Source: Albula goreensis (taxonomy: Eukaryota > Chordata > Actinopteri > Albuliformes > Albulidae). Taken from it: a stretch of 64,000 nt of DNA. Both the position numbers and the translations under genes were made by a program. Location: assembly GCA_022829145.1 (NCBI GenBank), contig CM040755.1, positions 13,083,063 through 13,147,062 of the forward strand. The letters run 5' to 3'. Under the pieces are notes generated by a model. That model saw only the letters and a list, made by a program, of their open reading frames with translations, made no database searches and had not been told where the DNA came from. Below, piece by piece: positions 11,055 to 24,900 of this stretch. Positions within the stretch are counted from its first letter, which is position 1. Each line of letters begins with the position of its first letter.

Positions 11055-14000
11055 CTGCAACCCGACAGCAGCGCCAATTAAACCACAATGCAATGCATAC
11101 CCTGTGCCTTTTACAGTCTGGCAAACCACTGGCATATAAATAAACACGGAAAGGCTGTGATCACCTTCATGTTGCCCTCCGAGGACCCGGTGACAAAGAA
11201 GTCCTCGCTGGAGTCCAGGGCCAGCGCTTTGATGGCGGAGTCGTGGGCCTGGAAGGTGTTGAGGAGTTGCCTCTGTCGGATGTCGAATATGCAGATGAAG
11301 CCCTTCCTGCCCCCAGAGATGATGAGCTGCTGCTTTGGGGCGTACTGCAGCACGGTGGCGCCATTCTCATGGCAGGGGAATGCTGAGGGATTCAAAGAGC
11401 GCGCTCAGAACCAACGATATTGAATCATTGAAGGCCGTCTGGACTCTGCCCTTCTGGACATTTACCGGTGAATACATCACATCCTGTAGATGGTTTTGCA
11501 GAAATTGACACTAGAATGAAAGTATGAATGCTTTGGCTGCAAAGTTATTTTCCTCTGGCCATCGCACTTGTTCATACAAATTTTACAGATGTGACTGAGC
11601 TGCCCTGTTTAACAAGTTACTGCAAAAATCAGGGGGTGTTACTGTTACAACTATTTCTGTAAAATGAATACATCCCCATTCACTGCAGTCATCTGGAGCT
11701 TTTTTTTCGAGAAGTAAACTTTAAAATGGACTGTGCTAAGACTGAAATGATAGAGTTATTAATATTGCATATTTACTTTTAAACATGAAGTCAAATGTGT
11801 GATTCAAAATCATGTAATTTTAGGAATAGACCTTACCGTGGACCAGGGTGTTATTGGGTGAAATAAGAGTGTCCCACAAGCACACATTTCTGTAGATAAA
11901 CAATGCAAACGAGAATGTATGCACAAAACATAAATCTCCATTTGACAATTGACAAACCTATTGACAAATTCTCCTATAGTCTTTTTAAATGAAAGGATTT
12001 TAATGGACAGTACTGACTTACAAAATGCAGAGAGCAAAGTTGAAACACGTGAGGTTAATCACTGGCGTGGTAAACCCTCAGGATGATCTGAGCACTCACC
12101 TACAGTCGTTGGACTGTCCGGCTGTGGCAATCAGGCTGGAGGAGGTGATGAAGGCAAAGTCGCCGCAGGTTTTGCTATGGCATTGCCAGCTCTGTGGTTG
12201 GAAAGACGAAAAAGCTGAATTGAGCCAGGCCTCAGGAAAATGAACCGAGCAAAAGCCAAGAATGATAGCAATCTGTGGCTAAATGGGTCCGGGCACAGAG
12301 AGGTACGGCAGAGCTGTACAGTCCACGGATTCAATTAGCCCCACTTGAGCTGAGCTGTTCTAGACACAGGCCGACTAACAAAATAGAGCCATATGGGTCC
12401 TTGTTTTCATTCCTTTCTTTTGCTTCCAACTCACCAAGTAAGGTTTAGGGTTTGATGATGTTTGGTTGACTTGCCAGAGGCTTAAGAACCCTTCGCCATC
12501 TGCAACACCGCACTGGGAGGGAGAGAAAGGCAGAGTCATCTGGCAGCCTTTACAGCAATGAAACAGTCTTGAAAATGGAAAAGCAGTGGAAATGGTACCT
12601 TACACACAGCATGGGACAGAATGTGCTGTGGGTGATGTGGCTAATCTCCAATCTTCACTGAGCAGATGCATATTTTATTTCAGCTAACCAAGCATGGGAA
12701 TATGGGGTTTTTTAAAAACATGACCATCTCAAAGAAAAAAAAACAATGAAACTGATATATTATATTAAAGACATAAAATTAAGAAGTTTTTAGGGTATTT
12801 AAACACTTTATGATTAGCCTAGAAATTATTGCTTTAGTACTTGTATCATGATCTACAATTTAAGTTTAATAAATTAGTTTGGTTTACTTTGGTCATCATT
12901 TTACATAATGATAATTAAAGAAAATGCATATTCAATGATAGTCGGTCCTTATGATATAATTACACAGGTATAGGCGCAATTTAAGTATTCCCAACAATTA
13001 CACTGGAGTGGCCAATTGAATTCAATGTAAAGGTGGTAACATGGATTGGGCAATGCCGCACAGATGTGCTGGATGAATGAATCACTGTTTCCATTTAGGT
13101 GCATATATACGCCTCTGCATGGTAATGCGCATGGTGTGTTTATGAGGGGTCATTCTGTCTTTTGCTGTGAAAGCTGCCATGGGGAGGTCTGTGTGAGGAG
13201 GCAGTCTGCTCAGGTGCTCACGGGTCACTTGCCTTGTTTCCTTGAGAGTTGAAGTAGAGCCTGGTGACCCTGGCATTACCGGCCTGACGGAAACAGATAA
13301 GCTGCTGAGGACGGTTCCACTCGAACATGCGCACACTGCCGTCCTGAGCGCCGGTCATGTCTGAAAATACAAATTTATTATGATGATTACTCATTAAGAT
13401 TATTATTGCTGTTACTTGTATGTGTATAATTATTGTCATAATTTAATGCAGAGCTTTAATTAGAAGGACATGAAATATCATCGTTATCATTGTCTCTGTC
13501 AACATTATCATTAACACCATTCGTAATTATGACAATGTAAAAATATGGTACTGCTAATGATGTTAATAACAACAATGACAATACTACTAATACAAGTCAT
13601 ATTAAATTATGACTACAAATACTAACATGAACATGATAACAAATATCATCAAGTCAACCTCAATCATCATAACACAAATACTTCACTAAGCACTTTTTAC
13701 AACCTCAGTGTTGTCGTGTTTTTGTTATTAACACAAATGGATGGACAATGAGCATGTTGTACTTATTTGGATCGCACATCTGGGTAAAGCACTACTCAGA
13801 TCTGAGGAAATAGGAATGTGCTCAATTATGTAAGAATTCAAAAGACTTACAATACTGGTAAATGGGATGTGAAGTCATTCTCTTGACATTGTTCAAATTC
13901 CTTTTCATAATCTGTAAAACAACAAATTTATTTCATTTTTTATTTCATTACTGGCAATGCAGGACAAATGAAAGCATTATGTGATTTCCATTCATGCTCC

Positions 14001-17000
14001 ATTTTTCCATGTTTGTATTTATCTTCACTATTATTTCACAATAAGATTAAACTCATTGTAATAATATACTAAAATGTTGTGCAGCACTAAACACCCTTGG
14101 ATTTGCTTGCTTTGCCAATAATCTGCTTTTCAACACTTCACTCACTGTTTTATACAAATAGTGAGACACTGGTTAAAATACTTCCTTTTCAACAAACATT
14201 ACAAAAACTACTTTAAAATATTTGATAACAAATAAATATCATGAGATTTATTCAGCTAATGCACAGTCACTTCAGCTAGAGGGGAGAGGTTTATAGTCCA
14301 CACAACTGCCAGCTGGACAGTTCAACACAAATAACAACTGTCCTGAGCAAACCTCCAATAGTAATAATCAATTAAATCTGCAACAGTCCACCTTAATGCT
14401 CCTCCCTTGGTCTGGGTGTTGGATTTGAAAGAACCTCTGCTGGTCACAGTGTTGAGTTACAGCCTTCAGTGATCCTTGCCAAAGGGTATCTGGACTGTCT
14501 GCCATTTATCCTGAGATCAGGCCTTTTGATTCAGCACGACAGGGACACATACCACACTTCCTCCCATGCTGGTCTGTCCACTGCCGAGCCATGGCATGGA
14601 TGCCGAGGCTGGCATCTGTGGGGGGGCAAAGGGTGGGGCGCTGGCCTGGGCGATGTTGGTGTGAGAGGACCGATAGTCCTGATCGTCAGAGCTGTGAAGA
14701 GGTAGCATAACCACACAATATGCAGGTTAGCCCTAATGGCCTGTGAGCATTAGCACAAGAACACAGGCTAGCCCTAATGGCCTGTGAGCATTAGCACAAG
14801 AACACAGGCTAGCCCTAATGGCCACTGATCATTACCCCAGGAACACAGGCTAGCCCTAATGGCCACTGATCATTACCCGGGAACACAGGCTAGCCCTAAT
14901 GGCCACTGATCATTACCACAGGAACACAGGCTAGCCCTAATGGCCACTGATCATTACCACGGGAACACAGGCTAGCCCTAATGGCCTGTGATCATTAGCA
15001 CGGGATCACAGGCTAGCCCTAATGGCCTGTGATCATTAGCACAGGATCACAGGCTAGCCCTAATCACAGGCTAGCCCTAATGGCCTGTGATCATTAGCAC
15101 AGGATCACAGGCTAGCCCTAATGGCCTGTGATCATTAGCACAGGATCACAGGCTAGCCCTAATGGCCACTGATCATTACCACAGGAATGCGGGTTAAGTA
15201 ATGGTAAGTGATTACTTACACATGCAGGTTAAACACAAAAGTCAATGATAGCCCCCCTCCCCCAAAAGGTAATGGTACAGACCTGCGGGACTCCTTGTCA
15301 AACTCCTCTCCAATCCAGGTGTAGGGCTGGGCAGCCACAAGAGATGCCACATCTACCTCTTGCACATCATGAGTGGATGCCAGTACAATTTCATTAGTGT
15401 TGACCTGTTACAGGCAAAGACAGAGGGCTGAAAGCGTGGATCTCTTACCTACCCCAGACCAAGCTCTTGCATTTAAGACCATAACAGCAAAGCTGGTAAC
15501 AGTGTGAGTCAAGTGCAACGCATGTACCTTGTTAATGGCAAATGCCATTATGATGTCAGATTCTTTGTGAATAATTTTCGCTTTCCCTCCTGGATAGCCA
15601 AGATCCGCCTCCACCTGAAATAAAGCAACCACATTGTAACAACTGTCACCTTTGCTCTCATCTATTGCTGTAGTGAAACAGTTCGGTACAAAGCAAGCAC
15701 TCCATTGCCATGCATTGTAAAACCATGTGCCGCATCCCATTGGATGGTGTAGCCGTTTCCTTACGGTGACAGAATTCTTGCGCTCTTAAACTGAAAGCCA
15801 GCCTTGCTGTGCAGACACTTGCCAAAACTGCACTGAAATGAAATGCGAATGCTTTTCTTTTAGTGCTCCAGTTTGTTAATGGTGAGACAAAAAAGCACTA
15901 TTAGTAGTCCTGTTATTGGTAACGAGCATTGCTAACCTTATTGAATTACTGCCTATAAAGAACACATTTGTAAGGTGAACCTTGGATATTATGAGTGACA
16001 AAGAACAGGAAACCAGGGGGCTACTGGTGGCCGAGTCACGGCAGGAGGATACTACCTTGTTGGATTTGCGATCTCCTGCTACGCGGTCCACATGGTCTTC
16101 TAAAGACTACACAACACACCACACCGTCACAACACAAAACACATGCACAAACAACAGAAACATGAAATGAAAAAATGAAAAGGGTTTGCTGAGGCAGAGA
16201 ACTCAGACACAACGGGCTGCGGGCTTAACATTCTACAAATTTGCCACGTTGATACAGGTCACAAGCTGAAATCATTCTGGTATGTTAACTTATCTCTCGT
16301 CCTATAAGCTGCTCCTTTAACTTTCACTATGGCACTCTGTATTGGTGTACTATACTCTGAAATTTAAGGAAGGGAGCTAGCATTTTAACTCTAAGGTTGA
16401 GAGTTCAAATCCGCAGTGAGGAATTGCAGTTGTACCCTTCAGTAACCTATTTGTTTCAGTAACATATTCAGCTACAAATATGTGCACAGTATAATATACT
16501 TGGAATATTTTGTGTAATTCATGATAGGGGCCCACTGTGTAAATCCAATAAAAACGTAATAATGAACATGACACACAGGAGCTGTGGGAGTATTCTGTGT
16601 GGGACTTGTTCTTTGAAGCATAAGTAATACTGCCCCAACAGCAGGTAATGGATTGCAATGATATAAAGTGCGCAGTAGACACAAATCAGGATTAACCTGG
16701 GGTAAGTTAAAAATAACTCCCAAAACAAAAATCTTGCATTGTAGATAATGCTATTGAGGAGATAGGGTCTGAAGTTATTTCAATTTCTGAAATGCACACA
16801 ACTACAAATAAATCACATCTACGCAGGGTTTATGCATGAAGTATCCTTCAGTTTTGCTCATCTTTGTAGGTATGACTGAACTTGCCTGTTTTGGTCTGGA
16901 TGATTAGAGTGTATGATGCACTTAGATCTGGTCTGAACTGGGTAAGGTTTTGTTCTTGAATGAAATATGTACTGTTTTTATGCCTCAGGCCTCTATTGAA

Positions 17001-20000
17001 TCTGACCAAAATGCACTTTGTCCTGTACAGGAAGCATAGAATTTAAGCAGTGCTATGTTCCTTTTTTTTCCAAAAGAAGAAGGACTCTGTGGCTACTGGA
17101 ATAAAGAAATATAATTTCACAAGGAAAAAAAAAAGCATGAATTACTTAAAAATCATAAAATCATAACATCAGAGGTAAAGTGCATGGCCCTGGGATTGAA
17201 GAGAGACCAGAGTCTGACAGGCATCTCTAAACAGCACAAATGAAAGGGATGGTAAAAACACAAATAAAGGCCACACTGGTGACTGGCAATTAAATGGCAT
17301 GATGGTCTGAGCTCAGTTTTCTCTTGCGACCCATTACCTCACTCTGCTTCCTCTTTTTGGTGAAGATGTAGCGAATCAGAAGCTCCTGTAGAACTTCCTG
17401 CTTGACCAGAAAGTGCCATAGCCGCCTTGCAGGAAATGACAGGCGACTCTTTGCCCTGAGTCAGAAGCACAACGACACGAATGTTAGCATGACAGAGTTA
17501 AATGACATATGACATCACAGGCGCCACCTTGGGTGAGGAGACCATGTGACCTACTTGAAGGGCGTGTTTTCAGGCTCCAGCATGGCTTTGTGCCTCAGTA
17601 CAGCCGGGCCTCCCCCGGCACTGACATCAGCGGGGTAGGTGTTGATGTAATTGGGCGGAGGCCCATCAAACTTATTCATCTTCTCCAACAGTATCTGCTC
17701 CCAGTTCTCCAGTGTCTTCAGGACAGCATTCACCAACGGGGAGGTAACAGGTAAATCTGAAATTGACAGAACACATGCAATAAGTGGAAAACAGCCCTTA
17801 AAGGAGTGGTCATTCTATCATTCACTTTGGATGACAATATCAGAGGTGGCAAGGCAGCACTGCACTCCAGTTAACAGTGTTATACAGTGGCACAACTAAA
17901 TGATGGGAAATGATGGGACATTACCTGGGAAATCCAGACCCGTAAGAGGGAGGAAGCCTTTGACATTGTGAAGAGCCAACTTGACCATGACCAGACGTAT
18001 GAGCGCCCAACTACAGGGAAGAAAAAGCGAACGAGCTGGAAATATATCCTAAAAAGTAGGCAAATCTCAGTGTTGTATGAGGCATGTACCACCAACTTAC
18101 ACATGATACCATGATCACATCCATTCTGAGACAAAACATTCTTTGTAAACAGCATGCTGGCTAGGAGGAGGAAACAGGCAACAGACAGAGGAGCTGGAAC
18201 TGCTAATGTCAGTATACTAAATAAAGGAATAAAAATGAAAGAGAGATAATTCCATCTGGAGAGGAGGGGGGGGGGGCGTGGGCCCACAACAGACCTGTAT
18301 GAATTTGGATCGCTGTGCTCTGTGACCTGAGTGTCAGACAGGAAGGCGTCATCGTCATCCTCATCATCGCTCGGCCCGCTCTCGTCCGAGTCGTACAGGG
18401 CACCACTGTCTGAGAGCGGCAGGAATGGCTGCAGGGGATGGAGTGTGAAGCAAAATGTCAAACCTGCTCAGGCACACTGGAATGCGATTAGACATTAAGG
18501 AGCTTTATCATTACTGTAACTGAAAATACAGATCGACAGACTGATTTACCACCAATGCTGAACTGGAGTAGTAATACTCTAGACAGCGGGTGAAATGACG
18601 AGCTTCGATGAGCTGAATGGGCCCGTTCTAGCCGTCATAATGAATAACATCCTTACGCTACCTCGTAGATGAACTGAGGTACATTATGTAAAATCACGTG
18701 GATACAGACATTTCAACCACTCCCTGAGAGAGCATAAAAATAAAGTCATAAAAATAGTGTTACATAAAAATACTCATTCTCTTTAACGGTCTTCAACAAC
18801 CTTTATCTTGTGACTAGTATTTCTCTTGAAGAGTGGCTCAAATGAACATTTCATGTTCTTTTTTATGTCTTTTAACTTTCATTTATCAGGGATGATCCCA
18901 CTGATCTTCAGAATCTCTCCTACAAAGGAGTCATGGCACATATATGAATAGTTATAAACAAAGAGCAGCTAAAACAAACAAATGTTCTCAAACATTCTTG
19001 TGTTCTAATAGTCGTGTTGTGGGTGCAGGGGGCCACGCCCATACTTTGGCCACAAAGTAGTCCCACATGCTCAGCTCTGGCGGGATGAACTTCTCCTTGT
19101 ATGTGGGCCTCTCGGCTGGCACCGGTGGGGGTGTGGCCGGCGTTTCCTTCACTGGGCGTCCGGGGACCAGCATGCGCATATTGAACCTGCGCCGGTGCTT
19201 GTCTACATCCTCTGCTGGTGGTGGGGGCGCTACAGGAAGGGGATTGAAAGTGTTCTTTTAGAGGAAGAAAAATATGGCTACAGTAAAGGAGGGAGGGAGA
19301 GAGAAAAATATTAGCAAGATTATTGGGGGAGAAGACAAGGAGGAAAATGAGAGTGTTATTACTGGAGGAAGAGGAGGAGGGAGAGAGAGAGAGGGAGAGA
19401 GGGAGAGAGGGGTGCTAAAATAAGAGCATTATTAAGGAGATAGAGGGAGAAGATAAGAGAATAAGACTATTGTTGAGGGAGGGAAGAGGGAGGATAAAAC
19501 TATTAAGAAAGAGAGAGATAGTGAGGGAGAAAAGAGTGTTGAGGAGGGACGGAGGAAATGTGCTTAGGACGAGCAATATTATTATAATAGCATAACATAA
19601 CACGATTATTATTAAGTAAGAAGGGGATGATAGAGGGAGAATATAGGAAAATTATCAGGGTGGGAGAAAGAAGGACATCAGAGAAGGAAGAGAAGATACG
19701 GAGAGAAAATGGTGGTGTGGGCAACAAATGAAAAAGGAAAATTAGGAGCAGAAACACAAAAAAAGAGATGGACAACTCCCTGAACTATTACACATAGAGC
19801 TTTGACTTCTGGTGCAAATAAATGCACACCCAAGTTGAGCGACTGTTTACCTCTGATGGAATGGAAACTCATTTGGAAAGTTCAGTCGGTGTTCATAAAC
19901 ATAACCACAACTGGTATTTCTGAGGAGAATGAAACAGCTCAGCTTTAATAAGTGTCAGGGGCTCGGGGGGGAGGGGGAATTGAAAATAAATGTGTCATGC

Positions 20001-21929
20001 ATGCCCAAATGGAAAAGATATGCCAATTGCTTCTGTTTAATTGCATATTTTCCTTCTGCCCATGAACGCACACATGCCTTCAAATACATCCTAAATGAGT
20101 TTCACCATCATAATTTTTGGACTGAATTACATTGAGAAAGAGCAGTGGCCCACATCATGAGCCATCGTCAGTGAAAGCTGTCAGTTTCTGTAATTGTTAG
20201 TGAGTTCCTTTCTGAAATGCTTTTCATTGTTATTTATGAGACATGTCCAAGCACCAACCAAGAAGCTTGTGAAATGAAAAGAGACATGTTCTTTTATGCT
20301 GGAAGGTTTGTCAGCTCTTTCCCTTTGGTCCTCTACAATGGTAAGTGGCACAGCACACAAGGACACCAGACACAAAACAAAAACACACACACACGCACAC
20401 ACACACACAAATACATGTCCACAAACCTTCACCGGTATCCTGGGTCACTATCTCAGGGACCACTGTGGCCGACAATCACAGTCGGAGACAAAACACAATG
20501 AAAATCCAAAGGGTGACAACGCAGACAAGACAGAACAAAACAACCACAGGATGTGACATGTGCTTAACTCCAGTGAAAGAAAAATAATGGTCACATGTAT
20601 GAGTACTGCATTATGAACAAATGTTTTCTAAAACTATTCCCTTAAAAATCTAATTTCTAATGGACCTAATTAAACTCTGAGGTTTTAATAAAAGGTACGG
20701 AAGGTTTTTTTGTGTAATATACTAACTGACTGACAAAGGGCGGGAGAGGACATGGTGGCTGATTGGCCAAAGGGTGACTGAGGCAGTGAGGGTGATCACG
20801 CTCATGTCTAGGGCCGCCGGCTCCTTGAGGATTTGTGAAATAATGTTTTTTTTTTTCAGAAGCTCTTCAAGAAGAGAGTCTCAATTCTCAACACAGCTGA
20901 AGGGCAGAACATTAACATTTAGAGGGATAATTCCCATCAACTGCTTGGCATTTACATATCAGTTCATCTCCAGCCCAGCTTTCAGAAACGCACGCACAAG
21001 ATCGCCTGGGCACAAAGACAGCTATGGGGGGAAACACAGACATGGGAACATGAGAAAGTCTTGTGCTCAAGCCGAAAATCCACAACAACCATGAAAAATG
21101 TCATCCTTTTTGCTGTGTCTTCACTTCATTATGCTAAAATATTCTGCGTGCACCGCCTGCAATGTTTGCCAACCTGTAGAACATGGAAAATTCCTTGTGG
21201 TGCATGAATTACCAAAATCTCACGGATGGAAATTCCAATTGAGACATCAGTTCTATGTGGGTTAAATTCAACAGTCAACCATAGCCAAACCTCGAGCTTA
21301 AACTGTCAGCACTGAAAAACAACTACACGTGGCTACTGACAAAAAAAAAAAAAAAAAAATATGCGCAGTATATTTTGCAAATTTTTGTCATTCTAATCTC
21401 TTTAAAATTATTATGCTTTGCTTCAATGTGCAGTTAGATAATTGTAACTTAATTATGTTAAGTGAAACTGAGAAAAAATATAACTGCCAAACGCCTGTCC
21501 ACACTCCACTACTTGAAACTATTTGTGCACGCTGTCTCACGACGCTGGTGGTTTAAAGCAGCGAAATAACTACTGAATTATCAGATGCCCGTTCTGCCTC
21601 AGATGTCTAGCGGGAAACAATGAGACGATCAATGTCATTTGACTCAGCTCAGCGCTCTGCTGTGACTACGTTCAGCCATAATGGGCGGGTGATCTCATTT
21701 AAGCTACTTATGAGGAGGGCTGTGGTCTATTTTTGTAATGCTCAGCTACAGACATGTCAAACACAGTTTAAATGATAAAACAAAGAATGAGAGTGGAACG
21801 TATACCTGATTTAGACCCAGAATGTTGGTCTCCCTGGCCCTCAGAATCCACACAAACTTTAACGGCTGCAGTATTGACAAATAAACATAATGAAATGGAA
21901 TAAAAAAAATAAACTCAAAACAACTGACT

Positions 21930-21983
<54 letters not shown>

Positions 21984-24900
21984 ACACAAAACACATCTTC
22001 CTTTAAAAAAAAAAAGAAACAAAGTATTCTTCACATTTTTTCTTCAAAAACACCAGAAATCAATTATGAATTATAGAGAAGCACTGAAAGTTAACCGTAC
22101 AGAGAAAGAGGAAAAACTGCACTGCAAACCCAATCTGTTCTAACTCACGACTGGGCTGGAAATCTGCATCCACAGTAATGTCACCAGTGCCCTCAGGAGC
22201 TTTCAGAGGGAGCTGAGGCTCGTTAACAACAGGTGTGCTTTGATCAGGCCCTACTGTGTGTGAGCCCGCTGTCTTTACCGCCTCATACACAGCTGTCAGA
22301 CACAAAGACAGTGTTACACTGACCCTGGAACAGAATGTCTTTTATTTCAAAATCACGCAGAGCTGTGCATAGACTGAAGTACCTGGTGCGGCCTCTGGGG
22401 GGCGCTTGGGCTTGATGATGAGTTTGGCCCCTCCCCCAAACACAGCAGCCCACATGCGGTTGTTGAGGGGATGAGCGGCCAGACGGAATAGCTCGTTGCC
22501 CGCATGTGTGCCCAGGCCGTGGATGAGCAGGCTGAGGTAGACGGCCACCACCGCCTCACAGAGCATCACGTTTAGCTTGGGCTGGTCCTCCCCCTGCGCC
22601 GACGCCACCAGGGTGATGAGGGAGGAGACGCCTGTGCAGACAAACACATACAGACATATGTACACACACATCACACAAGGCACACAGATACAGGAAAATG
22701 CATGAACACACACGCACACGCACACAGACAAAAAGACATTCTATGTGCTACTCCATCTACAAACTGCCACTCCTCTTCTCTCTTTCTATGAGCCAGTGGC
22801 CATTGCTTCTCTATCTTCTGTTTTCAACATTAAGTGTCTTTTTCATTAAGATGTCTCATCACATTAGGACTTTAAATCCAGCATTCCCACATCATCTCTT
22901 ATTGATGATGTGAGAATCTCTTATTATCTCATACCTTAATGCACTCCTTCCTTTAATGTCATTTTTATCTAATGCAGGGACAATATCTACTATGTATTTT
23001 CCTTGAGGTACTTACAGAGATTGATAAATGTCTGGGTTTACTGTTTGCTGTGGTTAATTTATTTTCATATTATCTCTCAGATAACAGTTCATGGTTTTCA
23101 TTCTGTTAATTAGAAACTACTAACACAATTAGCATATAGCTAAATTGATTACTATACATTCATATCTATGCGGGGATGTGTTCTTTGACATGTCCCTTGC
23201 CAATAACATGCTACAAAATAAAAATGAAATACACAAACACATTAATACATACATATATAATTTGCATGACATATTTCAGCAAGCCGTTCATTTTTATGTC
23301 CTGCAGGCAACAGTGCCCTTATTACGAAGCACCATCTGGCGCTATCGGGTTGCTGTTCACACCACAGTGAAAATCCCGAGCGCTAATTTACAGTGACGCC
23401 CGTGCACATTTATTCAGCATGAGCTGTAATGGATGGCGAAGTGAAGTGCAGAGAAGAATATGGCTGTCCTGCTGGATGGAATTTTGGGAGGAGGGAAAGG
23501 GTGAGTGGAGGGAAGCGGTCCACACCTGGCCACAATGCGGGGGAGGAGCTAGGCGTGGCGTGCTCCTCGATGCTCTCGGTGCGCAGTCTCCGCCTCTCAC
23601 TCAGCAGCAGGCCCTGGTACACCATCCCTGTGAACTGATTGGCTTCTGCCTGGCTGCTGCAAACACAATGAGGCGATAGACACAGGATATTACCGGTTAG
23701 GAGAGCTTGCTACTTCATGCTACACAGCAAGAAACCCTTTACATGTTGAAGTCCAGGCTAGATGGATAGCCAAACACTCTCTAGAATGCAGGTAAATGAC
23801 TGAATGGGCTGAAAGATCTATTCTCCTCTTTATGTATTCTGATTTTCTTATATCTTATGGGGAATAAGATGGAATGCATTCATCTGTGGCATAGAGATGA
23901 GGTACCTGTAACTATGGCTGTCGCACAGGGCCTGATAGATACATGCAGACAAGGAGGCAGCAAGGGTGTGCAGAGCATTGACCTGCATTGGAGGAACATC
24001 AACATCAACAAGGTTATTTATGCATGCACCATTAAACATCACTGAGAAAGATTTTTGCCAGTTAACAATGTCCAAATGCCATAAGCCACATCAGGGGATA
24101 CTGAACAGAGCACAGAATAGTGGGTGACTCTCTGACTGCAAAACTATTCATCAAGCTGTAGAGGCTAAATCTGGGTCTTCTGCTTCCCAAGGCTGATGAG
24201 TTTCTGTTACCCGGTCATCAATGATGTCGGGGTGTGGGGGCGCATCCATCTGCATGATGGTGAAGAGGATGTCATGGATGTGGTTGCTGAGGTGTAGGAC
24301 AGGGTTGGCGATGACCGTCTTAGTGGGTGCGATGCTGGCAGAGAGCAGCGGAAGCGTGGTGGGCAGTGGAAGGGGGGACTGCAGCTGCTTCACCGTTGTC
24401 TCCTGATTCAGAATAAAGCAAACAGGACCAGAAAAATCTACAGTAAACACTTAAAAAACCACAGGCAACCATCGCTTAAAAAAATCAGGAATTGAGTTTG
24501 ACACCTTTCCTTACATCAGTGACGGCTAGCTCTAGTTCTAACTAGCTCTATTATCATGCGGACAATTAAACAAGTAACGATAAAAACCAATAGATCTTGC
24601 TGCCGTCTACGGCCAGGGTTGGCCACCCCTGCTCTGGATAAGAGGCAACTTATGTTGTGAATGTCTGGCTTCCTCTGTCAGTCCTGCTTGTGTTCCTGCA
24701 GTACCCTCAAATTAGATTTCCATTTCCTCCAAACAGAAAACACAGCAGTGCTAAACAAATTCAACAAGATGTAGAGTGATGGTGGAAACTTGACCGTTTG
24801 GTGATGCTAACACAGACACTGCGGAGGCTGACCTGCTGGGATTCCTGCAGCAGGAATATGAGCTCCATCCGGACGGAGGTGACGCCCCCGCCCTTGGCTC

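Noticed and set aside
14724-15187. CRISPR-like array
   Set aside because: Repeats are directly abutting 41-bp units without unique spacers, inside a vertebrate intron; it is a minisatellite.
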